From assembly GCA_009701105.1 (NCBI GenBank), contig WLKU01000037.1, positions 1 through 10,498 on the forward strand: a DNA stretch of 10,498 bases, read 5' to 3'. The stretch's first letter is position 1; each line of letters opens with the position of its first letter. Made by a program: the position numbers and the translations under genes. A model generated the notes under the pieces. It made no database searches and had not been told where the DNA came from. It saw only the letters and a program-made list of their open reading frames with translations. Shown here one piece after another: positions 1-7,672 of this stretch. The stretch comes from Actinomycetota bacterium (GTDB taxonomy: Bacteria; Actinomycetota; Acidimicrobiia; Acidimicrobiales; Ilumatobacteraceae).

Positions 1-45
1 CTCGCATAAGAAGTAATAAGCAGTAAGTAGAAATAGCAGTACCAC

Positions 46-128
46 GTCGGAGTGGCGAAATGGCAGACGCACCAGCTTGAGGGGCTGGCGCTCGAAAGGG
101 CGTAGGGGTTCAAGTCCCCTCTTCGACA
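46..128 (+). tRNA. tRNA-Leu, anticodon GAG
   Basis: This is a class II tRNA with a long variable arm. The 7-base acceptor stem GTCGGAG (46-52) pairs with CTTCGAC (121-127) with one G-T wobble. The anticodon arm is CCAGC, loop TTGAGGG, GCTGG, which puts GAG in the anticodon position and reads CUC/CUU leucine codons. The T arm is AGGGG, TTCAAGT, CCCCT. The variable arm lies around 88-103 and can pair CGCTC with GGGCG. The discriminator base is A128, as expected for leucine tRNA. The next bases are CAA, so the CCA end is not encoded and must be added after transcription. The first 45 bases of the window are A-rich and hold no gene that I can see. Confidence 0.96.
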
Positions 129-227
129 CAAGAGTTTGGACGCAGGGCCGAGCGAGTAATCACCTACGATAAGTGGATAGTTACGCTCTACACACCTAGC
201 GAGATCGCAGCAATTCAGAAGCGCACA

Positions 228-1442
228 TTGCGCGTCTTGGTTCTGAGCCAGATTGCAGGCTCTGCGGCACTGGCGGCGGCGGTAACTGTCGGTGCATTCG
301 TCATTCAAGACATCCTTGGACAAACAACTGCATGGGGTGGTATCGCTTCGGCAACAGTGACGATGGGTACCGCCTTTATGTCGCAGATGCTTGCTCGGTT
401 GATGAATGTTCGTGGAAGACGTAATGGTTTGCAGGCCGGTTACTTGCTCGCGATTTTCGGAGGCTTTATCGCTGGCTATGGCGCCGAGACGAAGACGCTG
501 TGGATATTCCTAGTCGGTTTGTTCGTGTTCGGAAATGGCCAAGCGTCAAATTTGCTGTCGCGCTACGCCGCTGCCGATTTGGCTACAACCGACCAGCGTG
601 GTCGCGCGATGAGTCGTATCTTGTTTGCATCAACGTTTGGCGCAGTGTTTGGCCCATTACTGATAAAGCCTGCCGAGCAAGCGGGTATGAATTGGTTTGG
701 CTGGGGGCAGTACACCGGTCCATGGATTTTTGCTGGTGTGTTTTTTCTTACTTCGCTCATCAATACAACACTTCGTTTGCGACCCGATCCGCTTGAGGTT
801 GCAGGCAGACTGAATCGTCAAGCCGAGGCTGGGGCACCCACGAGGCTGTTTTCTGATGCGGTCAAGGCAATACGAATGTCTGGTGACGCGCAGATTGCAG
901 TGATTGCAATGGTGATCTCGCAAATGGCGATGGTCGCGGTGATGACGATGACACCAGTGCACCTGAGACTGCACGATCACGAGACGGTGAGTGCCTACAT
1001 AATTTCGCTGCATATCGCCGGCATGTACGCGTTTAGTCCACTCGTTGGAAGATTTGCGGATAAACGTGGTCGGTTGACAACAATTCAGGTGGGTGCTTTG
1101 GTGTTGATGGGCTCGACGGTGCTTTCGTCGCTTGCCGGAGATTCGCCAGTTCTGTTGTTTCCAGCATTGTGGATGCTCGGTGTCGGATGGAGCTTTGGAT
1201 TGATCGGTGGCTCAAGTCTGCTTGTTGATTCCATTGATCAGCAGATTCGAGTACGGGTGCAAGGTGCAGCTGATTTGATGATGAGTTTCTGTGGTGGCCT
1301 CGCTGGTTTCTCGAGCGGGTTTATTCGCAAAGCAGTGGGTTATCACGTTTTGTCTAATGTTGGAACTGTGCTTGCTGGAATATTGTTAGTAGTGGTGATG
1401 TGGAAAAAATCTGGCATGTCCAAAGAGGCGATCGTTGCATGA
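228..1442 (+). CDS. MFS transporter, substrate unknown
   Basis: This is a major facilitator superfamily carrier of the inner membrane, 404 residues from the TTG at 228, with about twelve hydrophobic segments (near residues 3-25, 37-56, 68-85, 90-108, 131-147, 164-181, 222-242, 256-274, 286-303, 307-330, 349-366, 376-392). Loop 2-3 has the degenerate motif-A sequence ARLMNVRGRRNG (56-67), and loop 8-9 has its second copy, GRFADKRGR (274-282). The segment MTPVHLRLHD (241-250) is typical of an actinobacterial MFS subgroup. The start is doubtful. The frame is open back to a TGA at 78-80, and the upstream codons read plausibly as PSEIAAIQKRTLRVL, but no ATG, GTG or TTG lies in frame upstream and the TTG has no clear ribosome binding site. 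The stop overlaps the next gene by four bases (ATGA), so the two are co-translated. The cargo cannot be inferred. Confidence 0.86.
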   Translation: MRVLVLSQIAGSAALAAAVTVGAFVIQDILGQTTAWGGIASATVTMGTAFMSQMLARLMNVRGRRNGLQAGYLLAIFGGFIAGYGAETKTLWIFLVGLFVFGNGQASNLLSRYAAADLATTDQRGRAMSRILFASTFGAVFGPLLIKPAEQAGMNWFGWGQYTGPWIFAGVFFLTSLINTTLRLRPDPLEVAGRLNRQAEAGAPTRLFSDAVKAIRMSGDAQIAVIAMVISQMAMVAVMTMTPVHLRLHDHETVSAYIISLHIAGMYAFSPLVGRFADKRGRLTTIQVGALVLMGSTVLSSLAGDSPVLLFPALWMLGVGWSFGLIGGSSLLVDSIDQQIRVRVQGAADLMMSFCGGLAGFSSGFIRKAVGYHVLSNVGTVLAGILLVVVMWKKSGMSKEAIVA

Positions 1443-2731
1443 CCACGTGGAAGAACTGGGCGGGCAATCAGCGCGCAAACCCCTTAAAGGTTCACGAACC
1501 AGAATGCGAGTCGGACATCGTTGCGGTCGTTGGTTATGCAACCGCCTTGCAGCAACGGGTAAAGGTTGTCGGTTCGGGGCACAGCTTCACAGCGATCGCT
1601 GTGGCTCCAGATCATCTGATCAAGATGACTCGCTACAACAAGGTTGTCTCAATCGATGCACAAAAGATGGAAGTAACTGTCGAGTCGGGGATAGTAATTA
1701 GTGACCTCAATAAGTACCTCGACAAAGCGGGATTTGCGATGCCAAACCTTGGCGACGTGACATATCAAACTATTTCGGGAGCATTGTCAACATCAACTCA
1801 TGGAACTGGTGCTTTGCGAACCGGACTCGCAGCACAGATCACTGCATTTCGTCTTGTTGTCGCAAGTGGCGAGGTGTTGAGTTGTAGCCCGACTGAAAAC
1901 GCAGAAGTGTTTTACTGTGGAAGAGTTGGTCTTGGTGCGCTCGGTGTTTTGAGCACGATCACTCTGCGAATTGTGCCGGCATTTCGCTTGCAGGCAATTG
2001 AAGAGCCAATGCGTGTCGACGCTTTGCTTGCAGACATCGAACGGCACATTGCGGACAATGACTTTTTCGAGTTTTACTGGATTCCGCATACGGGCTGGGC
2101 TCTCACCAAACGAAATAATGTGACTCAACTACCTGCCGATCCACCTGCGCGTTTTAAGACTTGGTTCAACAAGATGTTTATGGAGAACATTGCATTTGGA
2201 GCACTTTGCTACGTGGGCAGATTGTTCCCACGTCTTATTCCTCGTCTATCAAAGGCGCTGCCAAGCACAGGCAGGACGGAGTATGTCAATGCAAGCCATC
2301 AAATATTTGCGAGCAAGCGCATTGTGCGTTTTTATGAGATGGAATATTCAATTCGGCGAGATGCAGTAGTCGAGGCACTCAACCGCGTGCGCAAGATGGT
2401 CGATGAGAAGGGATTCTTGCTCAATTTTCCAGTAGAGGTTCGCTTTACCGCTGGTGACGATATTCCACTCTCTACTGGTAGTGGCAGAGATAATGCGTAC
2501 ATTGCGGTACACGTGTTTAAGGGCATGAAGTATGAGCCATATTTCCAAGAAGTTGAAGCGATCATGAGCGATTATGACGGTCGACCTCATTGGGGAAAGA
2601 TTCATTTCAAGTCAGCAGTTGAGCTCGAGCGCCTGTATCCTGATTGGAAGCGTTATATCGAAGTTCGGAACCGTCTCGATCCCGAGGGTGTGTTCACAAA
2701 CGACTATTTGCGTCGTGTGTTGGGTCGCTAG
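1439..2731 (+). CDS. FAD-dependent sugar-lactone oxidase (D-arabinono-1,4-lactone / L-gulonolactone oxidase family)
   Basis: The family oxidises aldonolactones or related polyols using FAD, with oxygen or another carrier as electron acceptor. Starting at ATG 1439 gives 430 residues beginning MTTWKNWAGNQ, the usual start of the family. An upstream ATG at 1400 would add 13 residues inside the MFS gene and is not preferred. AGAGG at 1424-1428 lies ten bases before the chosen start. The N-terminal FAD domain has VVGSGHSF (43-50); His48 sits where some members attach FAD covalently. It also has STSTHGTG (117-124) and GRVGLGALGV (161-170). The C-terminal ALO domain has PVEVRFTAGDD (331-341) and the signature HWGK (384-387), followed by the usual LDPEGVFTNDYL tail. 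No signal peptide is seen, so it is probably cytoplasmic. The mycobacterial L-gulono-1,4-lactone dehydrogenase type is a likely relative. The substrate is unknown. The 4-base overlap with the MFS gene suggests a functional pair. Confidence 0.9.
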   Translation: MTTWKNWAGNQRANPLKVHEPECESDIVAVVGYATALQQRVKVVGSGHSFTAIAVAPDHLIKMTRYNKVVSIDAQKMEVTVESGIVISDLNKYLDKAGFAMPNLGDVTYQTISGALSTSTHGTGALRTGLAAQITAFRLVVASGEVLSCSPTENAEVFYCGRVGLGALGVLSTITLRIVPAFRLQAIEEPMRVDALLADIERHIADNDFFEFYWIPHTGWALTKRNNVTQLPADPPARFKTWFNKMFMENIAFGALCYVGRLFPRLIPRLSKALPSTGRTEYVNASHQIFASKRIVRFYEMEYSIRRDAVVEALNRVRKMVDEKGFLLNFPVEVRFTAGDDIPLSTGSGRDNAYIAVHVFKGMKYEPYFQEVEAIMSDYDGRPHWGKIHFKSAVELERLYPDWKRYIEVRNRLDPEGVFTNDYLRRVLGR

Positions 2732-2766
2732 TTCGCCTCAACCGTAATTAAACCCCCTAGGTATTT

Positions 2767-2772
2767 GAGGAG
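2767..2772 (+). promoter_or_regulatory. Strong ribosome binding site of the helicase gene
   Basis: GAGGAG lies six bases before ATG 2779. It is the clearest Shine-Dalgarno sequence in the window and fixes the helicase start. The 47-base gap from the oxidase stop shows no convincing promoter or terminator, so read-through from the upstream genes is possible. Confidence 0.75.
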
Positions 2773-2778
2773 AATTTC

Positions 2779-3978
2779 ATGACTAAGAGCTGGACCGCGC
2801 TCGGCGTACCCGAGAGAATCGTTGCAGGACTGCTAAAACGTGGCATTGCAGAACCATTTCCCGTACAGGCTGCAACAATCCCAGAATCATTGATGGGTCT
2901 GGATATTTGTGGCAAGGCACCAACTGGATCTGGCAAAACGCTTGCTTTCGGTATTGCGTTAGCTGTCAAAGTTGTCAAGTCCAAGCCTGGTCGACCACAC
3001 GGTTTGGTGCTTGTGCCAACACGCGAACTCGCTGCTCAGGTAGCAAAAGAAGTTGCGATGTTGTGCGCAGGCGGTGGCATCACTGTCGCTGCTGTTTACG
3101 GTGGTGCTGGTTATGGCCCACAAGTGAAGGCTGCACGTGCAGCAAGCATCGTCGTTGCAACACCTGGTCGTTTAGAAGACCTGATGAAGCGTCGCGATCT
3201 CGACTTGGGTGCAGTAGCACTTGTTGTGATTGACGAAGCAGACCGCATGGCCGACATGGGTTTTATGCCAGCTGTAAAGCGCATCATGCGCACCATCCCT
3301 GGCGGGCGACAGACACTGCTGTTTTCGGCAACCCTCGATGGCGATGTCGACAACCTGATCCGCGAATTTCAGCGCGATCCTAAAAAGCATCAAGTTGCTG
3401 CCGCTGAAAATGGTGGCGAGATCGAGCATTTATTCTGGAACGTCAACCGCGACGAGCGCACTCGTATGGTTTCCGAAATTGCCAATCATTACGAACGCGC
3501 CATCGTGTTCTGTCGTACAAAGCACGGTTCCGACCGTCTGGCAGGCAATCTCGAGTCATTGGGCGTCGAGACTTGTGTTATTCACGGCAATCGCAGCCAG
3601 GCTCAACGCGAGCGCGCGCTTGAGCAGTTTCGACGTGGCAAAGCAACGGTGATGGTTGCTACCGATGTCGCTGCTCGTGGTATTCACATCGATGCCGTGC
3701 CAGTTGTTGTTCACTTCGACTTGCCAGAAGATCCGAAAGATTACATTCACCGTTCTGGTCGTACAGGTCGCGCCGGCGAAAAAGGTGTGGTCATTTCGTT
3801 TGTTGACAAATCAATTCGCCGGTCAACAACACAGCTGACAAAGAACATGCCGTTTGATGTGGTGTTTGTGGATCCACAATTCGTTGATACCTCGATGCCA
3901 GCACAGTCTCCACGACCGGGCTCCATCGGCACGGTTCATACGCTTGCACTTATTGGCGCAGGCCCTCAGCCAGAGTAG
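2779..3978 (+). CDS. DEAD-box ATP-dependent RNA helicase (RhlE/DeaD-like)
   Basis: This enzyme unwinds RNA duplexes with ATP, typically in ribosome assembly or RNA decay. All core motifs are intact in 399 residues: Q motif with PFPVQ (26-30), motif I APTGSGKT (47-54), Ia PTREL (80-84), Ib TPGR (128-131), motif II DEAD (152-155), motif III SAT (183-185), motif IV IVFCRTK (242-248), motif V ATDVAARG (294-301) and motif VI HRSGRTGR (324-331). Both RecA-like domains are therefore complete. The tail after motif VI is only about 68 residues, and its last 40 or so are rich in Pro, Ser and Gly. It lacks the basic or RGG-rich extension seen in many bacterial relatives, so target choice may depend on partners. 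The family is secure, but the exact subfamily cannot be fixed by eye. The stop codon directly abuts the tandem repeat at 3979. Confidence 0.95.
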   Translation: MTKSWTALGVPERIVAGLLKRGIAEPFPVQAATIPESLMGLDICGKAPTGSGKTLAFGIALAVKVVKSKPGRPHGLVLVPTRELAAQVAKEVAMLCAGGGITVAAVYGGAGYGPQVKAARAASIVVATPGRLEDLMKRRDLDLGAVALVVIDEADRMADMGFMPAVKRIMRTIPGGRQTLLFSATLDGDVDNLIREFQRDPKKHQVAAAENGGEIEHLFWNVNRDERTRMVSEIANHYERAIVFCRTKHGSDRLAGNLESLGVETCVIHGNRSQAQRERALEQFRRGKATVMVATDVAARGIHIDAVPVVVHFDLPEDPKDYIHRSGRTGRAGEKGVVISFVDKSIRRSTTQLTKNMPFDVVFVDPQFVDTSMPAQSPRPGSIGTVHTLALIGAGPQPE

Positions 3979-4050
3979 GTCACAAACAAATATCTTGTGG
4001 CAAGTCACAAGCAAATATCTTGTGGCAGGTCACAAACAAATATCTTGTGG
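3979..4050. repeat. 25-base tandem repeat, 2.9 copies, between convergent genes
   Basis: Copies start at 3979, 4004 and 4029 with an exact 25-base period. The third stops after 22 bases. On the plus strand each copy opens GTCACAA and closes CTTGTGG around AAATAT. Copies 1 and 3 match, while copy 2 has one A-to-G change (position 4011); the two bases at the unit ends also vary slightly. On the minus strand every copy reads codons for PQDICL followed by TGA, and copy 3 is the true end of the gene at 4030-6300. Each copy is an imperfect inverted repeat (CACAAG, 7-base loop, YTTGTG on the minus strand) able to form a short hairpin. No U-run follows, so a classical intrinsic terminator is not supported. 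Confidence 0.92.
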
Positions 4051-6300
4051 ACGTACTGGCACTCTGCTGAGTGCTTTGCCCGTTGCTGCGCGAATTGCCG
4101 CGACAATTGCAGGCGTAACCGAAATGCATGGTGGTTCGCCTATGCCTTTGGCGCCCAGTGGCGCCTGAGGTTCTGGCTCTTCGATCATGATGGCTACAAC
4201 GTGTGGAGCATCTAACGCAGTTGGCAAGAGATAATCAGTGAAGCTTGGGTTCTTGACTCGGCCATTGTCCATGATGATTTCTTCCATCACAGCAAGACCG
4301 AGACCCTGAGCAATGCCACCCTCGATCTGACCAATTGCCGAGAGGGGATTGAGTACCCGACCAACGTCTTGCGCGGTAGCGATTTGCACCACCTTGACGA
4401 GGCCGAGTTCAATATCCACATCGACAACAGCACGGTGAGCAACAAAAGCAAATGCAACGTGGCAATTGCCCTGACCATTGGCGTCTAGATCCTCGGTTGA
4501 GCGATGGTGATGCTCGAAGGTTTCGGACAACGTGATGCCTTGTGTTGCTTCAGCAACGCTGATACGAAATGTGCCGATGGTGTCGACGACATCGGTATGT
4601 TCGATCATGAGTCGAATCGGATCGATATTGTGCAACTTACCAACATGCTCAAAAAGGCGTTCGCGAACCAGTCTGCATGCTCCGTCAACAGCACCACCGC
4701 TCATCCAGGTTTGTCGTGATGCCGATGTTGAACCAGCAGAACCTATTTGTGTGTCAGATGTTTCGAGCACGACGTCGTCGACACCCAGCACGCTGCGCGC
4801 AATTTGAGGTGCAAGAGTCACGAACCCTTGGCCCACTTCTGATGTTGCAAACTTGAGTGAGGCAACGCCATTGGACAACGTGCACCTGGCAGTTGCATAG
4901 TCGTCGAATCCTTCCGAGTACATCAGGTTTTTCATTGACACGCCCCAGCCGATGCCGCGAACGATGTTCTGTCTGTCTGCTGTGCGACCACTGCCGCCAG
5001 GAAACTCAAGCACATTTGCATTTGCTGCCAGCGGTTCGGGCATTGGTATGGCGTCTGTTTCACGGATGCAACGCTCGACGGGTGCAACGCTCTCCATGAT
5101 CTGGCCAGTGATCAATTTGTCACCGGTGTGCATTGCGTTGATGAGTCGCACTTCGACGGGCGAGAGACCACATGCCTCAGCCAATTTGTCCATTTGACTT
5201 TCATGAGCAAAACACGCTTGCACGACACCAAAGCCGCGCATAGCTCCGCATGGGGGATTGTTGGTGCGCACGGCATAACCGTCGACCACAGCATTATCGC
5301 ATTGGTATGGCCCTTGAGTGTGAGTGATGCCATTAATCAGAACTGCAGGGGACGTGCTGGTGTATGCACCACCGTCAAATACCATTCTCGACTCAACTTT
5401 GACGATCCTGCCTTCTTTTGTTGCATGATGTTTCATCCAGATTTTGGCTGGGTGTCGATGCACGTGTCCAAAAAAACTTTCTTCGCGGCTGTACTGCATC
5501 TTGATTGGTCGACCCGTGCGCAACGCGAGCAAACAACAGTGCACTTGCAAACTGATGTCTTCGCGTGCTCCGAAGGCCCCACCGACACCACCAAGTACTA
5601 AACGAACATTGTCTTCTGGCAGTTTTAGGCAAGCAGCAATTTGGCCGCGATCTTCGTGTAACCACTGTGTTGCAATGTGTAACTCGACACCATTGCCACC
5701 CGAATCGGGGAATGCCATTGCTGCTTCAAGACCTAAAAACGCCTGATCTTGCATGCCAATTGTGTAGTGGCCTTCAACCGTGACATCGCTTGTGATATTT
5801 GCATCACCGTGGAGAATGTGTTGATGGCGGATCAGATTGCCATCAGGATGAATCTGTTCTGTAGTGACAAGCATTGCTAATTCTGGGTCTACAACAGGTG
5901 TGAGTACTTCGTAGTTGACGATGATTGCTGCAAGTGCACGCCGACATGTCTCTGGGTGATCGGCTGCAACTGCAGCCACGGGTTCGCCCATGTAGCGGAC
6001 GAAGTCGAATGCGAAAACTGGTTGGTCTGCCGAAATCAGACCGTACGTTGCCTTACCTGGAACATCTTGTGCGGTGATGACTGCTGAGACGCCACTGATG
6101 AGAAGCGCTGCGGTCGTGTCAATGGAAATGATTCGGGCATACGGGTGAGGAGACCTTAAAGTCGCGCCCCACAACATGTTTTCCGCCCACATGTCAGAAG
6201 AAAACGAAAACGATCCCATCACTTTGGCCACACCGTCTGGGCGAAGGGCACTTGTGCCAAGTACGTCGCGGAGCCGCGTGTCTTGTTTGACCGTACTCAT
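4030..6300 (-). CDS. Xanthine dehydrogenase-type molybdopterin-binding catalytic subunit (PucD-like)
   Basis: This is the large subunit of a molybdenum hydroxylase, 756 residues, which binds the molybdopterin cofactor and hydroxylates a heteroaromatic ring carbon or an aldehyde with water as oxygen source. The N-terminal a/b-hammerhead domain (about 15-130) includes the usual LRSPHPYARI (48-57). The cofactor region has GGVGGAFGARED (237-248), CGAMRGFG (351-358) and SEVGQG (487-492). The conserved active-site Glu is E722 in GAKGIGEPP (716-724). The segment DQAFLGLE (185-192) and the tail VPVRPQDI resemble actinobacterial and Bacillus xanthine dehydrogenase subunit D, so a purine is a reasonable but unproven substrate. 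CoxL-type CO dehydrogenase is disfavoured because the CoxL active-site loop with its catalytic Cys is not evident. AAGG lies about seven bases before the start. The start overlaps the 2Fe-2S gene by four bases, and the last codons lie inside the tandem repeat. Confidence 0.93.
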   Translation of the reverse strand: MSTVKQDTRLRDVLGTSALRPDGVAKVMGSFSFSSDMWAENMLWGATLRSPHPYARIISIDTTAALLISGVSAVITAQDVPGKATYGLISADQPVFAFDFVRYMGEPVAAVAADHPETCRRALAAIIVNYEVLTPVVDPELAMLVTTEQIHPDGNLIRHQHILHGDANITSDVTVEGHYTIGMQDQAFLGLEAAMAFPDSGGNGVELHIATQWLHEDRGQIAACLKLPEDNVRLVLGGVGGAFGAREDISLQVHCCLLALRTGRPIKMQYSREESFFGHVHRHPAKIWMKHHATKEGRIVKVESRMVFDGGAYTSTSPAVLINGITHTQGPYQCDNAVVDGYAVRTNNPPCGAMRGFGVVQACFAHESQMDKLAEACGLSPVEVRLINAMHTGDKLITGQIMESVAPVERCIRETDAIPMPEPLAANANVLEFPGGSGRTADRQNIVRGIGWGVSMKNLMYSEGFDDYATARCTLSNGVASLKFATSEVGQGFVTLAPQIARSVLGVDDVVLETSDTQIGSAGSTSASRQTWMSGGAVDGACRLVRERLFEHVGKLHNIDPIRLMIEHTDVVDTIGTFRISVAEATQGITLSETFEHHHRSTEDLDANGQGNCHVAFAFVAHRAVVDVDIELGLVKVVQIATAQDVGRVLNPLSAIGQIEGGIAQGLGLAVMEEIIMDNGRVKNPSFTDYLLPTALDAPHVVAIMIEEPEPQAPLGAKGIGEPPCISVTPAIVAAIRAATGKALSRVPVRPQDICL

Positions 6301-6827
6301 CGTGATGCCTTACGTACTTGAACAACTGCTTCAACGGCAGCAAAAATGCGACCATAACCAGTGCAACGGCAGATGTTGCCTGAGATTGATTCTTTGACTT
6401 GCAATTCTGTTGGATCAGGATTTTTGTCGAGCAAATGATGCACTGCAACGATAAGTCCAGGTGTGCAGAATCCACATTGCACGCCACCTTCTTCGATGAA
6501 TGCCTGTTGTACATCAGTGATATGACTGGAAATTGTTTGGGCAGTTGCAGCCATCGACGGATCACTCTCGATCAGACCTTCAACAGTCACGATGTCGGCG
6601 CCAACCGCAGTCGCGGCCATCACCAGACACGAACAGACTGCGTCACCGTCCATAAGAACAGTGCAACTTCCACATTCACCTTGCTCGCATGCTCCCTTTG
6701 CGCCTGGCAATTCAAGCCGTTCTCGTAGCACGTAGAGCAAACTCTCTCCGACCCATGCATCTTGTACAGGGCGGTCTTGGCCATTGATGCGCAGTGTGTA
6801 CATCTCGTTACCAATTGAATTGCTCAT
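6297..6827 (-). CDS. Molybdenum hydroxylase 2Fe-2S subunit
   Basis: This is the small electron-transfer subunit, 176 residues, which passes electrons from the molybdenum centre to FAD through two [2Fe-2S] clusters. The plant-ferredoxin-like cluster uses Cys47, Cys52, Cys55 (CEQGECGSC) and Cys67. The second cluster, in the helical C-terminal domain, uses Cys118 and Cys121 (QCGFCTPG) with Cys153 and Cys155 (ICRCTGYG). All eight ligands are present and the length is normal for the family (about 150-180). ATG 6827 overlaps the stop of the FAD gene by four bases and is preceded by GAGGG at a 10-base spacing. A second ATG eight codons in (MYTLRING) would also keep the domain, but the coupled start is preferred. 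The stop overlaps the molybdenum subunit start by four bases. PucE-, XdhC- or CoxS-type members look alike, so the neighbours decide the role. Confidence 0.95.
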   Translation of the reverse strand: MSNSIGNEMYTLRINGQDRPVQDAWVGESLLYVLRERLELPGAKGACEQGECGSCTVLMDGDAVCSCLVMAATAVGADIVTVEGLIESDPSMAATAQTISSHITDVQQAFIEEGGVQCGFCTPGLIVAVHHLLDKNPDPTELQVKESISGNICRCTGYGRIFAAVEAVVQVRKASR

Positions 6828-7672
6828 GATGAGTAGGCCCTCGTGATCAGTCGTTGAGCAAGCACCCCTACAGCATGGCGTCGATATTCGGCAGTTGAGC
6901 GGTGATCATCAATAGGTTTTGATTCGAGGACCACTCGTCGTCCGAATTCTTGAGCAATGGTTGCGTCAATGCTTGTTGTGGTCGTGAGATCTAGTTGTTG
7001 TACAAGCCATGATTCAGCATCGCGACAGCGAATGATCGTCGGGCCAACAGCGCCGAGCGCAATGCGTACCGAATTGTTCTTCTTGTCAACAGCTAGACAT
7101 GCTGAAGCAACAGAGATCACCATTGCGTTACGCACTCCGACTTTTGCGTAACCCTGCCAGCCATCAAGAATCGGCACTGTCACCCCCGTGATGATTTCGT
7201 TTGCATGACGGGCATTGCGTTTGACACCGAGCATAAATTCGTGAATCGAAAGATCTCGCGATGACACGAGGCTTCGCAGATGCACAATTGCGTCAAGGGC
7301 GAAAAGTACTGGTAGTCCGTCGCCTGCTGGCGAGCAGGTGCCCAGATTGCCTCCGAGTGTGCCTGCGGCACGGATCTGCGGCGAGCCGACCGTGCGTGCT
7401 GCCTCTGCAAGAGCCGGAAGCAACTCTTTAAGTTTCCCCGTCTCCATTTCCTGATAGGGAACGCCAGAACCAATTGTGATGGTGTTGTTGCTGTTGACCT
7501 GCCATGTGCGCAATTCTTTGACACGTCGTAGGGCAATGACATCAACTGGTTTGACATGATTGCAGTTGATCTCGACCATGAGGTCGGTGCCGCCTTGGAT
7601 GAGTCGTGCATCTGGGGTGCGCGACAATTCGTCGAATGCCTCATCGAGCGATAGTGGAACAGCAACGGTCAC
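6824..7672 (-). CDS. Molybdenum hydroxylase FAD-binding medium subunit
   Basis: This subunit receives electrons from the iron-sulfur clusters on FAD and delivers them to NAD or another acceptor. From GTG 7672 it has 282 residues. The FAD pyrophosphate motifs are LIQGGTDL (24-31) and [11 protein letters not shown] (102-112), followed by the CO dehydrogenase flavoprotein C-terminal domain ending in [12 protein letters not shown] longer frame from TTG 7687 adds five residues, but GTG 7672 overlaps the preceding stop as GTGA, matching the coupled junctions downstream, and starts [12 protein letters not shown] as relatives do. A weak GGGACGG lies just upstream. No Cys-rich cluster motif is seen, so it lacks the extra [4Fe-4S] site of HcrB-type enzymes. 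It belongs with the 2Fe-2S and Mo subunits immediately downstream, in the order FAD, FeS, Mo. Confidence 0.92.
   Translation of the reverse strand: MTVAVPLSLDEAFDELSRTPDARLIQGGTDLMVEINCNHVKPVDVIALRRVKELRTWQVNSNNTITIGSGVPYQEMETGKLKELLPALAEAARTVGSPQIRAAGTLGGNLGTCSPAGDGLPVLFALDAIVHLRSLVSSRDLSIHEFMLGVKRNARHANEIITGVTVPILDGWQGYAKVGVRNAMVISVASACLAVDKKNNSVRIALGAVGPTIIRCRDAESWLVQQLDLTTTTSIDATIAQEFGRRVVLESKPIDDHRSTAEYRRHAVGVLAQRLITRAYSS

Noticed and set aside
1..45. Promoter of the tRNA gene in the A-rich start of the window
   Set aside because: Only 45 bases are available and no convincing -35/-10 pair could be picked out.
1400..1438. Upstream ATG at 1400 for the lactone oxidase
   Set aside because: It would add 13 residues inside the MFS gene, whereas ATG 1439 gives the usual family start, an ATGA overlap and an AGAGG site.
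2756..2761. CCTAGG palindrome before the helicase
   Set aside because: A single 6-base palindrome is expected by chance and has no partner site.
3979..4050. CRISPR array
   Set aside because: The copies are directly adjacent with no spacers, only three exist, and one codes for the end of a protein.
3979..4050. Bidirectional intrinsic terminator
   Set aside because: The stems are only 5-6 bp and AT-rich, and no U-run follows on either strand.
3854..4215. Plus-strand open frames of 72-104 codons running through the repeat into the molybdenum subunit gene
   Set aside because: They lie opposite clearly real genes, have low-complexity sequence shaped by the repeat and show no recognisable domain.
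4030..6300. CoxL-type carbon monoxide dehydrogenase
   Set aside because: The CoxL active-site loop with its Cys is not evident, and the motifs fit xanthine dehydrogenase subunit D better.
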